DNA of 64,000 bases from Serratia liquefaciens (GTDB taxonomy: Bacteria > Pseudomonadota > Gammaproteobacteria > Enterobacterales > Enterobacteriaceae). Each line of letters begins with the position of its first letter. Within the stretch, counting starts at the first letter, position 1. The stretch is from assembly GCA_012719855.1 (NCBI GenBank), contig JAAXZN010000017.1, forward strand, positions 1 to 64,000. The letters are read 5' to 3'. This document shows, piece after piece, positions 18,401 to 26,820 of this stretch. Made by a program: the position numbers and the translations under genes. The notes under the pieces were generated by a model that did no database searches, was not told the origin of the DNA, and was given only the letters and a program-made list of their open reading frames with translations.

Positions 18401-19492
18401 GCTTCCGTTGATATGTCTCAACAGGCTAAGGAGCCGGAAGGCGCGATAGAACAGCATCTCTACGGTATTTATTGTCGTGTGCTGCAACGCGAGCAGTTGG
18501 ATACGCGAGATGATTTCTTCAAACTGGGGGGAAACTCAGTCACTGCATTGAAGTTGATTATTGAGGTAAACCAGCATTTTGGCAGCTCTTTATCATTGGG
18601 TGAGCTGTTTGAATCCAGCAGCATCCGGCAGCTTGCGGCCCTGCTAACGCAAAAAGAACCCCGAGAGTTATCACCGTTAGTGTTACTTAATCCAGGGAAC
18701 GTGGAAAGTAAACCAACCTTGCTGCTGATTCATCCTGCAGGTGGCAACATCTTGTGTTACTACCCGCTGGCCCGCGAGTTGGGGACAGAGTATCCGGTGT
18801 ATGGTTTGCAGGTGGCTGACTTCAGCAAAGATGAGGCCTACAACCACGATATCAAAACATTAGCTGCATTTTATCTGCTACAGGCGCAAGAGATAGTCCA
18901 ACGGCCGAATCTGGTCTTGGGCGGTTGGTCTTTAGGTGCGACCATTGCTTTCGAAATGGCTCAACAACTGCAGTCAGCCATTGGATCGACGCCGACGGTG
19001 CTGGTATTGGACCAGCCAGCGCCCCAGGTTAAGGTTGATCGTGCGATGCCGTTGGATGAGTACGAACGGCTGGCCTATTTTGCACGTAAGGTCGAGCGCT
19101 TTACCGGCATTTCACTCGCGATTGCCGGCCCGGCATTGGCGGCGATGTCTGAAACGCAACGTTCTGCACTCTTCCTGCAAGAATTCAAGCGAGCAAATCT
19201 GGTACCGGATAACATCAGCAGCCTTCATTTTCAGCATTTCCTGACGATCTTGCAGGCCCATATTTCCGCCACAGACGGTTATCAGGGCGCAGAATATACC
19301 GGCAAAATCGTTGTCGCAGAGGCCGAAGATATTCTGGCCGATCGCCTTCGGCAGGAGACCCCTGGCCTCGGCTGGGCGTTGCTGGCAAAAGGGGGACTGA
19401 CGGTCATAAACGCACCAGGTAATCACATTTCAATGATGAATACCCCGCAAATCAGTCAGACAGCCAGTCAGTTATGTAAGGTGCTGTCATGA
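15419..19492 (+). CDS. NRPS termination module C-A-T-TE
   Basis: 1357 aa. A short helical N-terminus (MLKSLSLDELKKIARERK) could be a docking segment. Condensation domain (about 45-470) with an intact H182-H183-IIS-D187-G188 motif. Adenylation domain (about 500-1000) with YTSGSTGKPKG, NHYGPTECTV, RTGDKG. Peptidyl carrier with Ser1040 in GGNS. Thioesterase (about 1100-1355) with Ser1171 in GGWSLG, the LVLDQ aspartate and the PGNH histidine. In the A domain the position usually occupied by the anchoring Asp aligns with Thr, with Asp one residue later (FTTDLAHT), so I do not predict the substrate. It accepts the polyketide-extended chain, adds a third building block and releases the product by hydrolysis or cyclisation. 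Its TGA overlaps the start of the exporter gene (ATGA). Confidence 0.92.
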   Translation: MMTKISTAMLKSLSLDELKKIARERKTQGAAASGKIIKKNSESGRTHFPVTGAQKSLWVLDQYLDDAKAYNNPYAITCRVEQDIDTVVAKKALACLTQKHSILRTTFKVVTDEVCQCVSDELLLNFHYDDITSMPDDERDAWIEKVAREEGRRHFDLAHGPLSYWRIIKTNHHEYVLLLTFHHIISDGWTVNLFFKEFMEIYFRVLNGDMPQTEGFLQFSDYALAEQQWYSSTDYQQGLMHWANKLKDMRGALEIATDRPRPSRMSTAGSMIGQYFDQGFIQRLQSYAAQQGATPFHVILAAYTLLLHKHSGQQQIVIGVPFANRNQPETQNMMGLFMNTLPLSLMVSPVSKLQEIVKSAREESEQAQIYQAIPLNDILDKIAYVRNPQVNPLFQVALTYQVFPHFHNTTGFTYKPLKVDYGVSKLDLNLWIEEDSGSLLFTMNYNPDLFNRGTITRMLNDLRTLLEAFIEHPQLRVQDLSLVSRAERLQLLSGCKPTPHNVPEAVHEQFERQAAQSPELLAVRCAGRTLSYQQLNEQANRLAHHLLVKGLLPGQPVALFMGKSERSVVALLAVLKGGGCYVPIDTGLPAEQVEFILQDSAVRFILVDADSPDISRPVIPIDQIFDALPSGNPASSKASVDAPAYIIYTSGSTGKPKGVRVNHGHLSQYCQAITPVLNQPVGARYGMFSSFTTDLAHTMLFPALINQGQLEVISVQLLNDPQALFSYLADQPLDCMKITPTHLAALLTSPQAIALLPRNLLVLGGERVPLSLVKHVRQWRENCRVVNHYGPTECTVGVATYTLPDVIDCGVGDYLPVGKPLADSHVLVLDPEQQLVPIGLPGEIYLGGAHLTAGYVGLETQNRLHFIPHPFLAGERLYRTGDKGRWLSDGNLEFLGRLDRQVKVRGYRVELGEIEHVILQQPGVEQAAVKQWPLSEGETRLVAYCCGVMKEGCIQVQAALQHQLPHYMQPDQWVWLEKLPLTASGKIDYAALPFASVDMSQQAKEPEGAIEQHLYGIYCRVLQREQLDTRDDFFKLGGNSVTALKLIIEVNQHFGSSLSLGELFESSSIRQLAALLTQKEPRELSPLVLLNPGNVESKPTLLLIHPAGGNILCYYPLARELGTEYPVYGLQVADFSKDEAYNHDIKTLAAFYLLQAQEIVQRPNLVLGGWSLGATIAFEMAQQLQSAIGSTPTVLVLDQPAPQVKVDRAMPLDEYERLAYFARKVERFTGISLAIAGPALAAMSETQRSALFLQEFKRANLVPDNISSLHFQHFLTILQAHISATDGYQGAEYTGKIVVAEAEDILADRLRQETPGLGWALLAKGGLTVINAPGNHISMMNTPQISQTASQLCKVLS

Positions 19493-21084
19493 GTACCACT
19501 GCGGTGGCACGGGATACCCCGGCCGAGAAGGGCGGAGTATCCCGTCGTGAGTGGTGCGCCATTATCGGCGGGTTGATAGGGGGCTTTATGGCCATCCTGG
19601 ATATTCAAATTGCCAACTCATCAATGAAAGTGATCCAGGGAGCGCTTTCCGCGACGTTGAACGACAGTTCTTGGCTGATGACCTCTTATTTCACCGCCGA
19701 AATTGTAGCTATCCCGCTTTGCGGCTGGCTTTGCCAGGCGCTGGGCACGGGGCGCTATGCTCTATGGTGTATTGCCGGTTTTCTCGGGGCATCGTTGCTC
19801 TGTTCCGCCGCCTGGAACCTGAGCTCCATGATTGTATTTCGGGCGTTGCAAGGGTTCAGCGGCGGTGCGCTGATCCCGATTTCATTTCGCTTGATTATCG
19901 AGATCCTGCCGATGGAAAAGCGGCCTTTAGGTATGTCCTTATTCAGTATTATCGGCACATTTGCGCCGGCGGTGGGGCCCGCGTTGGGTGGCTGGTTGAC
20001 CGATAATTTTTCCTGGCACGCCATATTTTATATCAATGCCATTCCGGCCCTGCTGTCGTGGGGACTGATTCAGTACGCTTTAAAACACCCGACTATTAAC
20101 TGGAACATCATTCGCCATGGGGATTTTGTCGGCATTGTTTCCGTCATGCTGTGCTTGGGTGCGCTGGAGGTCATTCTCGAAAAGGGGGGAGAGGAAAACT
20201 GGCTGGAGTCCAATATGATCTGCGTGCTGGCGATAACCTCTGGCATCAGCTTTATCATATTCATGTACTCCCAACTTACGCACCCCCATCCGCTGATCAA
20301 TCTAAGGCTGTTTCGTGACTATAACTTTTCGTGCGCCATCGTAATTTTCGCCATGTTAGGTGTGGCTATCTATGGCACGTTGTTCCTGGTGCCTTACTAT
20401 CTGACGATGGTGCATGATTACAATGCGTCCGAAATCGGCACGGTTGTGATCTGGATGGGCTTTCCTCAGTTGATCATCCTGCCGTTTATTCCTCGGCTCA
20501 TTCAACGCTATAACCCCAAATATCTGATCTGCATTGGGTTTGTTGGCCTGGCCATCAGCGCATTTATGGATTGTTCGATGGATGGCAATTTTGCCGGGCC
20601 GCAGATGGCGTGGTCTATGTTGATCCGCGCATTAGGGCAACCTTTTATCATGGTGCCTCTCTCCCTCCTCGCCACCCGAAATGTCCAACAAAAGGACAGC
20701 GCTTCCTCTGCCGTGTTGATCAATATTTTTCGCAGCCTCGGCGGTTCTTGTGGCACCGCTATCCTGAGCACGTTTTTCATCACGCGAATTTACACCCATG
20801 TTGATGTCATCAAGACCTCGTTGGTTTCAGGCAGCAATGCGTTTACGGGATATCTCAGCAACATAAAAAGCCTTCTGATCGAACGCGGTTTGGCGGCCGA
20901 TGCAATAAGTGTCAAAAGTACGGCTTTCGCGTTGCTGGGTAAAAGGATCGCTCGTGAGTCGGAGATTATGGCATTTAACGATTTGTTTCTGATCATGGGA
21001 GGAATGATGCTGGCAACGGCGCTGCTCGTCTTGTTCTCTTCTCATGATTTTCGTTTGTATGCAAAAAAAGAGGGGGGACGATGA
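19489..21084 (+). CDS. MFS drug exporter, DHA2 (EmrB/QacA) type
   Basis: 531 aa with about 14 hydrophobic segments. It has the DHA2 opening GGFMAILDIQIANSSM and ALQGFSGGALIPISFR in the first half, matching EmrB-family proton antiporters. It overlaps the thioesterase gene by 4 bp and the next membrane-protein gene by 4 bp, so it belongs to the biosynthetic operon and most likely exports the product. It should pair with the HlyD/EmrA-type adaptor at 22878 and a TolC channel from elsewhere in the genome, forming a tripartite pump. Confidence 0.9.
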   Translation: MSTTAVARDTPAEKGGVSRREWCAIIGGLIGGFMAILDIQIANSSMKVIQGALSATLNDSSWLMTSYFTAEIVAIPLCGWLCQALGTGRYALWCIAGFLGASLLCSAAWNLSSMIVFRALQGFSGGALIPISFRLIIEILPMEKRPLGMSLFSIIGTFAPAVGPALGGWLTDNFSWHAIFYINAIPALLSWGLIQYALKHPTINWNIIRHGDFVGIVSVMLCLGALEVILEKGGEENWLESNMICVLAITSGISFIIFMYSQLTHPHPLINLRLFRDYNFSCAIVIFAMLGVAIYGTLFLVPYYLTMVHDYNASEIGTVVIWMGFPQLIILPFIPRLIQRYNPKYLICIGFVGLAISAFMDCSMDGNFAGPQMAWSMLIRALGQPFIMVPLSLLATRNVQQKDSASSAVLINIFRSLGGSCGTAILSTFFITRIYTHVDVIKTSLVSGSNAFTGYLSNIKSLLIERGLAADAISVKSTAFALLGKRIARESEIMAFNDLFLIMGGMMLATALLVLFSSHDFRLYAKKEGGR

Positions 21085-21704
21085 GTCAAAAATCGATGAC
21101 TGTCTGGCATTACCTGCTATCGCGCGACGCGCGCATCACCATTATTGCCCCTATCGTGCTTTATAACATTGCTTTCTGGTGGGGGGGGGCGGGCCTTGCA
21201 TTATTGGTGACGGCTCTCTATTCCGGCGCTGTGGAGCTCCTGACCAAACGCAGCGGTTCTTTGTCGGTGATTGCATTAATCCTGGTGTCAGGGTTCAGTC
21301 ACTACGTTTATTTGCATGGATACGCTCCATTCGCCATCAAGAAAGAAAACGTATTTCTCTCGGTGAGTGGTGCACTCTCCGTGGTGATAGTGTTTGCATT
21401 CTATTCCCTGATAGGGAAACCCATGGTTCGCACGCTGGCAGAGCAGGCGATGCCAATGTTGAAAAGCATTCCAGCCTATGGCACTCCACAATATGCCAAG
21501 GTTTGGCATGAAGTTTCTCTGGCGTGGATCCTGGTGTTTCTGCTGAAGGCTATCGGGGTATATACGCTATCGCACAGGGAGGACTTGCCTGTCGATACGA
21601 TTATTTTTATGAGTGGGTGGCCGCTGACCTTACTGATGGTGTGGTTCAGTTTTTATTGGCCAAAATACCGGTGGACATCCCATTTGCGCGCCAAAGGACG
21701 TTAA
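21081..21704 (+). CDS. Small polytopic membrane protein (VC0807-like), possible immunity or accessory factor
   Basis: 207 aa with five or six predicted membrane segments (for example residues about 15-50, 55-75, 95-115, 145-165, 175-195). It resembles the VC0807/intracellular-septation-A-like group by overall look, but I cannot name it firmly. Translation is coupled to the MFS exporter by an ATGA overlap. A run of nine Gs at 21181-21189 lies inside the coding region (codons for Trp-Trp-Gly-Gly-Ala-Gly). The protein reads sensibly on both sides of the run, so the frame is in phase here, but such a tract is prone to slippage. A role in self-resistance or export is inferred from location only. 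Confidence 0.65.
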   Translation: MSQKSMTVWHYLLSRDARITIIAPIVLYNIAFWWGGAGLALLVTALYSGAVELLTKRSGSLSVIALILVSGFSHYVYLHGYAPFAIKKENVFLSVSGALSVVIVFAFYSLIGKPMVRTLAEQAMPMLKSIPAYGTPQYAKVWHEVSLAWILVFLLKAIGVYTLSHREDLPVDTIIFMSGWPLTLLMVWFSFYWPKYRWTSHLRAKGR

Positions 21705-21772
21705 CCGCGCCTGGCCGAGTATTGCTGCCGGCTCTGAAAATCATTTCATATGCAGTTTAGAGGGGGAACGAC

Positions 21773-22789
21773 ATGAGTCAGTTTGAGAATACATCGATCG
21801 TATTAAATAGCCGCCCGGATGGGGCCGCAACGCTGGAAAATTTCAGGGTCGAAACTGACACCGTAGGTGAATTACATCCAGGCGAGTTCCTGGTCGAAAA
21901 TAAGTGGTTATCGATAGACCTTTATACTCGCGCCAGGCTCAATAAGAGCACCGGTTATATTAGTTCGATCAAGTTAGGGGAGGTGATCCAGGGGGAAACT
22001 ATTGGTGAGATTGTTGCCTCCCGTAATCCTCTGTTTAGCGTTGGTGATCGGGTATTTAGCTTCTCCGGTTGGCAGAAATATTATGTTGGCGATGCGCAAA
22101 ATTTTACCGTTCATCGTTTGCCGCCAACGACATTGTCTCCCACTATTTTTCTCAGCGTGGTGGGGACGCCTGGCCGTTCGGCTTATTTTGGTTTGAACAA
22201 AATAGCGAAGCCTAAGCCGGGTGAGACGCTGGTAGTTTCTGCCGCCTCGGGGTCGGTGGGCTCGGTAGTGGGGCAACTCGGCAAGCTGGCAGGCTGTCGC
22301 GTTGTGGGACTGGCTGGGAGCGACGAAAAATGTCGCTATGCAGTTGAGGAGTTGGGCTTCGATGCTTGCCTGAACTATAAAACTGCGGATCTCAAACGCG
22401 ATCTTCGCGCCGCGTGTCCACAAGGTATCGATATCTATTTTGAGAACGTTGGCGGGCGCATTTCGCTGTTTGTCGCCAAATTACTGAATGAAGGTGCCAG
22501 GGTGCCCATCTGCGGGAATGCCGCTAATTACAATCTGGGCACTGAGGTTGATGCAGCCAGTCCTGCGGCCTTTTTCTCCTCCCTGCCCGACGCTCCTGTG
22601 AATCGTTTCTTCCTGGTGACTGAATGGTTCAAGGATTACCTTGAGTCGGACACCTTCTTATTGAATGCGGCAGAAAAAGGTCAGTTGAAATACCGCGAGA
22701 CGATAGCCGACGGACTGGAAAATGCCCCCCAGGCATTTATTGACTTGCTCAATGGCAAACACTTAGGCAAGCAATTGATACGGATGTGA
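21773..22789 (+). CDS. MDR-family NADPH-dependent reductase (CurA/alkenal reductase type)
   Basis: 338 aa, AGAGGGGG ahead of the ATG. Medium-chain dehydrogenase/reductase without the zinc-ligand pattern. The N-terminal catalytic half is followed by a Rossmann domain (VVSAASGSVGSVVGQLGK, then DEKCRYAVEELGFD and YFENVGG), matching curcumin reductase/2-alkenal reductase proteins, which reduce alpha,beta-unsaturated carbonyls with NADPH. The PKS module has KR and DH but no ER, so this protein could serve as a trans-acting enoyl reductase or tailor the released product. Both are inferences; a detoxifying role is also possible. Confidence 0.85.
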   Translation: MSQFENTSIVLNSRPDGAATLENFRVETDTVGELHPGEFLVENKWLSIDLYTRARLNKSTGYISSIKLGEVIQGETIGEIVASRNPLFSVGDRVFSFSGWQKYYVGDAQNFTVHRLPPTTLSPTIFLSVVGTPGRSAYFGLNKIAKPKPGETLVVSAASGSVGSVVGQLGKLAGCRVVGLAGSDEKCRYAVEELGFDACLNYKTADLKRDLRAACPQGIDIYFENVGGRISLFVAKLLNEGARVPICGNAANYNLGTEVDAASPAAFFSSLPDAPVNRFFLVTEWFKDYLESDTFLLNAAEKGQLKYRETIADGLENAPQAFIDLLNGKHLGKQLIRM

Positions 22790-22836
22790 TAACGAGAAAA
22801 GTGAATATTGCACCCAAGATGACCCATTTTTAAACC

Positions 22837-22860
22837 TGAATGGCGCTCGAACGCCATTCA
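22837..22860. other. Perfect inverted repeat before the adaptor gene
   Basis: TGAATGGCG (22837-22845) and CGCCATTCA (22852-22860) are separated by six bases. It ends 17 bases before the adaptor's ATG. There is no T-run after it. It could be an operator, an mRNA hairpin limiting expression, or a weak terminator. Confidence 0.45.
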
Positions 22861-22877
22861 GCTTATTGGAATCAGCT

Positions 22878-23885
22878 ATGAAACACACTAGGAAAATAGC
22901 TTTATTACTTGCCCTGATAGTGGTGCTGGCCGGTTTTTTTTATTGGCTTCTTTATTGGCGTTATTTCCAGACCACCGACAACGCCTATATACAAACTGAC
23001 ATTACCAATATCAGCGCTCGCATCAGTGCTGTGGTGGTTAATTCAAATATTCTGGACAACCATCGAGTAAAAAAAGGTGATTTGTTGGCGCAGTTGGACG
23101 ACAGGGAGTTTGTTGTCGCCGTACAAAAAGCGGCGGCGACGTTGGCGCAGAGCCAGGCTGCATTGACCAATGCCCAAGCCAGTTATCAGATGCAAAAAAG
23201 CACCATAGAGGAATACCGTAGCGACGTAAGTTCCGCGGCAGCCAGTCTGCAGTACGCGCGCCAACAATACCTTCGTTTTCAAATTCTTGATAAAAAACAT
23301 TATGTTTCACAAGGTGATATGGATAATGCAACGTCCAGTTACAAGGTGGCAGAGGCGAAATACACCCAGACGCAAGCGAGTCTGAGGACGCAAAGCGATA
23401 AGCTTAACGTACAACAAAGCGAGATTGAACAGGGCAGGGCTAACGTGGAACAAGCTCAAGCTAACCTAGAGCAAGCAAAGCTGACGCTGAGTTATACACG
23501 AATAGTCGCGCCGATTGACGGCGTGATCAGTAATCGCAGCCTGCAGGTCGGAATGATGGTGCAAGCGGGGCAAGCCATCGCCAGTATTGTGTCCGGAAAA
23601 ACCCCTTGGATCAGTGCCAACTTCAAAGAAACCCAAAAGGCGCGGATGCGTAAAGGGTTACCGGTAGAAGTCTCCATTGACGCTTACCCGGGGAAAACGT
23701 TTTACGCCAAAGTCGATAGCGTTTCACCCGCCACCGGGGCAACCTTCGCGTTATTGCCACCCGATAACGCTACCGGGAATTTCACCAAGATCGTGCAGCG
23801 TGTGCCTGTAAAAATTGTCTTTGACCATCCCGAGCAGATCGACAGCGGCTTGTCGGCCTCTGTGACGGTGGATACCCGCGGCTGA
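22878..23885 (+). CDS. HlyD/EmrA-type membrane fusion protein
   Basis: 335 aa from ATG 22878; an in-frame TTG at 22866 is a weaker alternative. One N-terminal membrane anchor (residues about 7-27), a biotinyl-lipoyl half (YIQTDITNISARISAVV), a long alpha-helical hairpin rich in A, Q and S (about 85-210), then the second lipoyl half and beta-barrel (RIVAPIDGVISNRSLQVGMMV). This is the periplasmic adaptor family that links inner-membrane pumps such as EmrB to TolC. It closes the biosynthetic cluster and fits the EmrB-type exporter three genes upstream. Confidence 0.92.
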   Translation: MKHTRKIALLLALIVVLAGFFYWLLYWRYFQTTDNAYIQTDITNISARISAVVVNSNILDNHRVKKGDLLAQLDDREFVVAVQKAAATLAQSQAALTNAQASYQMQKSTIEEYRSDVSSAAASLQYARQQYLRFQILDKKHYVSQGDMDNATSSYKVAEAKYTQTQASLRTQSDKLNVQQSEIEQGRANVEQAQANLEQAKLTLSYTRIVAPIDGVISNRSLQVGMMVQAGQAIASIVSGKTPWISANFKETQKARMRKGLPVEVSIDAYPGKTFYAKVDSVSPATGATFALLPPDNATGNFTKIVQRVPVKIVFDHPEQIDSGLSASVTVDTRG

Positions 23886-23902
23886 TGGCTGAGTCTGCAG
23901 TT

Positions 23903-23935
23903 AAAAAAAGGGTCATATGGTTAAGCATATGACCC
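23903..23935 (-). terminator. Rho-independent terminator of gor
   Basis: GGGTCATATG (23910-23919) and CATATGACCC (23926-23935) form a 10-bp stem with a 6-base loop. Seven As at 23903-23909 become a U-tract on the minus strand. It lies 21 bases beyond the gor stop codon and also separates gor from the convergent biosynthetic cluster. Confidence 0.9.
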
Positions 23936-23955
23936 ATGCAGTACTGTGACGGTAT

Positions 23956-25308
23956 TTAGCGCATGGTCACAAACTCTTCTGCGGCGGTCGGGTGGATCGC
24001 CACGGTGTTGTCGAAGTCTTTCTTGGTCGCGCCCATTTTAATGGCTACGGCAAAGCCCTGCAGGATCTCGTCCATGCCGAAACCGATGCCGTGCAGGCCG
24101 ACAATCTTCTCTTCTTTGCCCACGCAGACCAGCTTCATGCGGCACGGTTGGCGGTGCTGCGTCACGGCGCTGTACATGGCGGTGAAGGAAGATTTGTACA
24201 CTTTCACGTTGTCCGCACCGAATTTCTCAATCGCTTCCGGTTCGGTCAGGCCAATGGTGCCGATCGGCGGGTGGCTGAACACCACGGTGGCGATGTTGCT
24301 GTAATCCAGGTGCTCTTCCGGCTTGTTGTTGAACAGGCGTTCTGACAGGCGACGGCCTGCGGCAACGGCGACCGGGGTCAGTTCGATGGCGCCGGTGTTG
24401 TCGCCCACCGCGTAAATCCCTTTTACGTTGGTGTTTTGGTATTTATCGACGTCGATGTAGCCTTTTTCGTTGGTTTTCACCCCGGTAGCGGCCAGATTCA
24501 GGTTATCGGTCGCCGGTTCGCGGCCAATGGCCCACACCAGGCTGTCGACGGTGAATTCCTTGCCGTTTTCCAGCTGCAACGTCAGGCTGCCGTCGGCGTT
24601 TTTGACGATGGCTTTTGGCACGGATTCCGTGTGCAAGCTTGGCCCTTCGGTGTTCATCACTTCCACCAGGGTCTCGACAACCATAGGGTCGAAAGTCCGC
24701 AGTGGCGCGTGTTTACGTACGAACAGGTGGGTTTCGGCCCCGAGCGCGTTCAGCACGCCGGCGATTTCTACCGCGATATAGCCAGCACCCACCACCGCAA
24801 CGCGTTTTGGCATGGCGTCCAGATCGAAGAAACCGTCTGAATCGATGCCGTATTCTGCACCCGGAATGTCAGGGTGGCTTGGACGGCCACCGGTGGCGAT
24901 CAGGATATGGTCGGCGGTGATTTTTTCACCGTTCACTTCCACCGTGTGGGCGTCGATAAAGCGTGCGAAGCCTTTGATCACGTCGACTTTGTTTTTACCC
25001 AGCACGTTGTCGTAGGAATTATGGATGCGGTCGATATAAGCGGTGCGGTTGGCGACCAGCTTCTTCCAGTCAAACGCGTTGACGGTGGTATCGAAACCGT
25101 AATCCGGGCCGTACAGGTGGATGGCCTCGGCGATTTGCGCCGCATGCCACATAACTTTTTTCGGTACACAACCCACGTTTACGCAGGTGCCGCCCAGTTC
25201 TTTGGCTTCAATCAGTGCGCATTTCTGGCCGTACATGGCTGCCCGGTTGATCGATGCGATGCCGCCGCTGCCGCCGCCAATTGCTAGATAATCGTAATGT
25301 TTGGTCAT
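23956..25308 (-). CDS. gor: Glutathione reductase
   Basis: 450 aa, the length of the enterobacterial enzyme. FAD-binding GGGSGG near the N-terminus, redox-active disulfide C42/C47 in [13 protein letters not shown], the NADPH Rossmann motif [11 protein letters not shown], and the C-terminal catalytic H439 in HPTAAEE. It reduces oxidised glutathione with NADPH in the cytoplasm. rlmJ lies upstream on the same strand, as in other enterobacteria. Confidence 0.97.
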   Translation of the reverse strand: MTKHYDYLAIGGGSGGIASINRAAMYGQKCALIEAKELGGTCVNVGCVPKKVMWHAAQIAEAIHLYGPDYGFDTTVNAFDWKKLVANRTAYIDRIHNSYDNVLGKNKVDVIKGFARFIDAHTVEVNGEKITADHILIATGGRPSHPDIPGAEYGIDSDGFFDLDAMPKRVAVVGAGYIAVEIAGVLNALGAETHLFVRKHAPLRTFDPMVVETLVEVMNTEGPSLHTESVPKAIVKNADGSLTLQLENGKEFTVDSLVWAIGREPATDNLNLAATGVKTNEKGYIDVDKYQNTNVKGIYAVGDNTGAIELTPVAVAAGRRLSERLFNNKPEEHLDYSNIATVVFSHPPIGTIGLTEPEAIEKFGADNVKVYKSSFTAMYSAVTQHRQPCRMKLVCVGKEEKIVGLHGIGFGMDEILQGFAVAIKMGATKKDFDNTVAIHPTAAEEFVTMR

Positions 25309-25437
25309 CTGGGATTTCCATGAATTGTGTGAATCGAAGAGCGTAAGAGTTTAACGCCTGATGCAGGTTTGTCGCAAAGATTGCGTCGATGGCTGTGATA
25401 GGTGGGGTAAAGGCGCGGCAGGCCGCGCCCCGGAAGC

Positions 25438-26280
25438 TTATTCCGGCACCACCCAGTTCACCAAATGGTGACCGTTGCCTGACGGCACCAGGGTTTTGTG
25501 CAGCCACGGCAGCACGTTGTTCATCTGCTGTTCCAGTTTCCACGGCGGGTTAATCACAATCATGCCGGAGGCCGTCATGCCACGCTGGTCGCTGTCGGGT
25601 CTTACCGCCAGTTCGATTTGTAGAATATTGCGGATGCCGGTGGCTTCCAGATCTTTCAGCATGCGCTTGATTTGCTGGCGCATCACTACCGGGTACCACA
25701 GCGCGTAGGTGCCGGTGGCAAAGCGCTTGTAGCCTTCCTGCAGGCCTTTTACCACGTCCTGGTAATCGGTTTTCATTTCGTAAGGCGGGTCCATCAGGAT
25801 CAGCCCGCGGCGCGACAGCGGCGGCAGTTGGGATTTCAACTGCTGGTAGCCATCGGCGCGTTGCACCTTGGCACGCTCGTCCTTCTGGAACTCACTGCGC
25901 AGCAACGGGAAGTCGCTCGGGTGCAGCTCGGTCAGGTGGATTTTATCCTGCGGACGCAGCAGTTGACGGGCAATCAGTGGCGAACCTGGGTAGTAGCGCA
26001 ACCTTTCGGTGCGGTTAAAGTTGTGCACTACGCTCATGTAGGCTGCCAGCTCTTGCGGCAGGTCATCACGTTGCCACAGCAGACCGATGCCTTCCAGGTA
26101 TTCCCCGGTGCGCTCGGCGTATTCACCGCTCAGCTGATAGCGTCCTGCGCCGGAGTGGGTATCCAGGTACAGGAACGGCTTCTCTTTTTCTTTCAGCGAT
26201 TCGATGATCAGGCTTTGAACGGTGTGCTTAAGCACGTCGGCGTGGTTGCCGGCGTGGAAACTGTGGCGGTAACTTAACAT
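25438..26280 (-). CDS. rlmJ: 23S rRNA (adenine2030-N6)-methyltransferase
   Basis: 280 aa. The start MLSYRHSFHAGNHADVLKH is characteristic of RlmJ (YhiR), and LILMDPPYE contains the DPPY catalytic motif of N6-adenine methyltransferases. It methylates A2030 of 23S rRNA with S-adenosylmethionine. It lies upstream of gor in the conserved enterobacterial order. The divergent ASCH-domain gene begins 135 bp away. Confidence 0.95.
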   Translation of the reverse strand: MLSYRHSFHAGNHADVLKHTVQSLIIESLKEKEKPFLYLDTHSGAGRYQLSGEYAERTGEYLEGIGLLWQRDDLPQELAAYMSVVHNFNRTERLRYYPGSPLIARQLLRPQDKIHLTELHPSDFPLLRSEFQKDERAKVQRADGYQQLKSQLPPLSRRGLILMDPPYEMKTDYQDVVKGLQEGYKRFATGTYALWYPVVMRQQIKRMLKDLEATGIRNILQIELAVRPDSDQRGMTASGMIVINPPWKLEQQMNNVLPWLHKTLVPSGNGHHLVNWVVPE

Positions 26281-26415
26281 GGCTTGTGGTAATTCCTTGT
26301 GCTCCCGACGGAGCCTGCTGAACAGAATAAAGGCTTATATTCTGCACAGTATAAACTGTCTGGGCGGGAAAAAGTGAAATGCGTTACCTCAGACCTTCTA
26401 TCAAGGAGCAGGACA

Positions 26416-26820
26416 ATGACTAAAGCGGCCATTTTGGTTAAATATCCCGGCGCGTCTCGTTGGCCATTCGGCGACAGCCCGGCGCTGGCAGACGAGCTGC
26501 TGCAACGGGTGCTAGAAGGGCAGAAAACCGCCACCTGCTGTTCTTATCTTTCTTATCAGCAAGAGCAAGAACCCAGGGTTGGGGATTACAACGTTGTGCT
26601 TGACGGCCGCGGCGAACCGGCCTGCGTCATCAGGATCCTGTCATTGAAGCTGACTCGCTATTGCGACGTTACGGCCGAGATGGCGGCACAGGAGGGCGAG
26701 GGGGATAAAAGCCTGGCGTTCTGGCGGCAAGGGCACCAGGATTTTTTTACGCGTGAAGGCACTTTTTCGCCCCAGATGTGGCTGGTGTTTCAACAGTTTG
26801 AACTGGTTGAGGTTTTATAG
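26416..26820 (+). CDS. ASCH-domain protein
   Basis: 134 aa from ATG 26416, chosen because AAGGAG sits 7 bases upstream; the frame is open further 5' without a good start. Features of the ASCH (PUA-like, RNA-binding-type) fold: LEGQKTATCCSY, VGDYNVVLDGRGEPACVIRI, and a terminal FSPQMWLVFQQFELV. It resembles the COG4405 group of about this length. The exact substrate is unknown. Its stop overlaps by 6 bp the end of the convergent LysR gene. Confidence 0.8.
   Translation: MTKAAILVKYPGASRWPFGDSPALADELLQRVLEGQKTATCCSYLSYQQEQEPRVGDYNVVLDGRGEPACVIRILSLKLTRYCDVTAEMAAQEGEGDKSLAFWRQGHQDFFTREGTFSPQMWLVFQQFELVEVL

Noticed and set aside
4864-19492. Assignment to zeamine, althiomycin, andrimid or oocydin clusters
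   Set aside because: As I recall them, domain order and partner genes differ from those Serratia clusters (for example no trans-AT system and no polyamine-type PKS).
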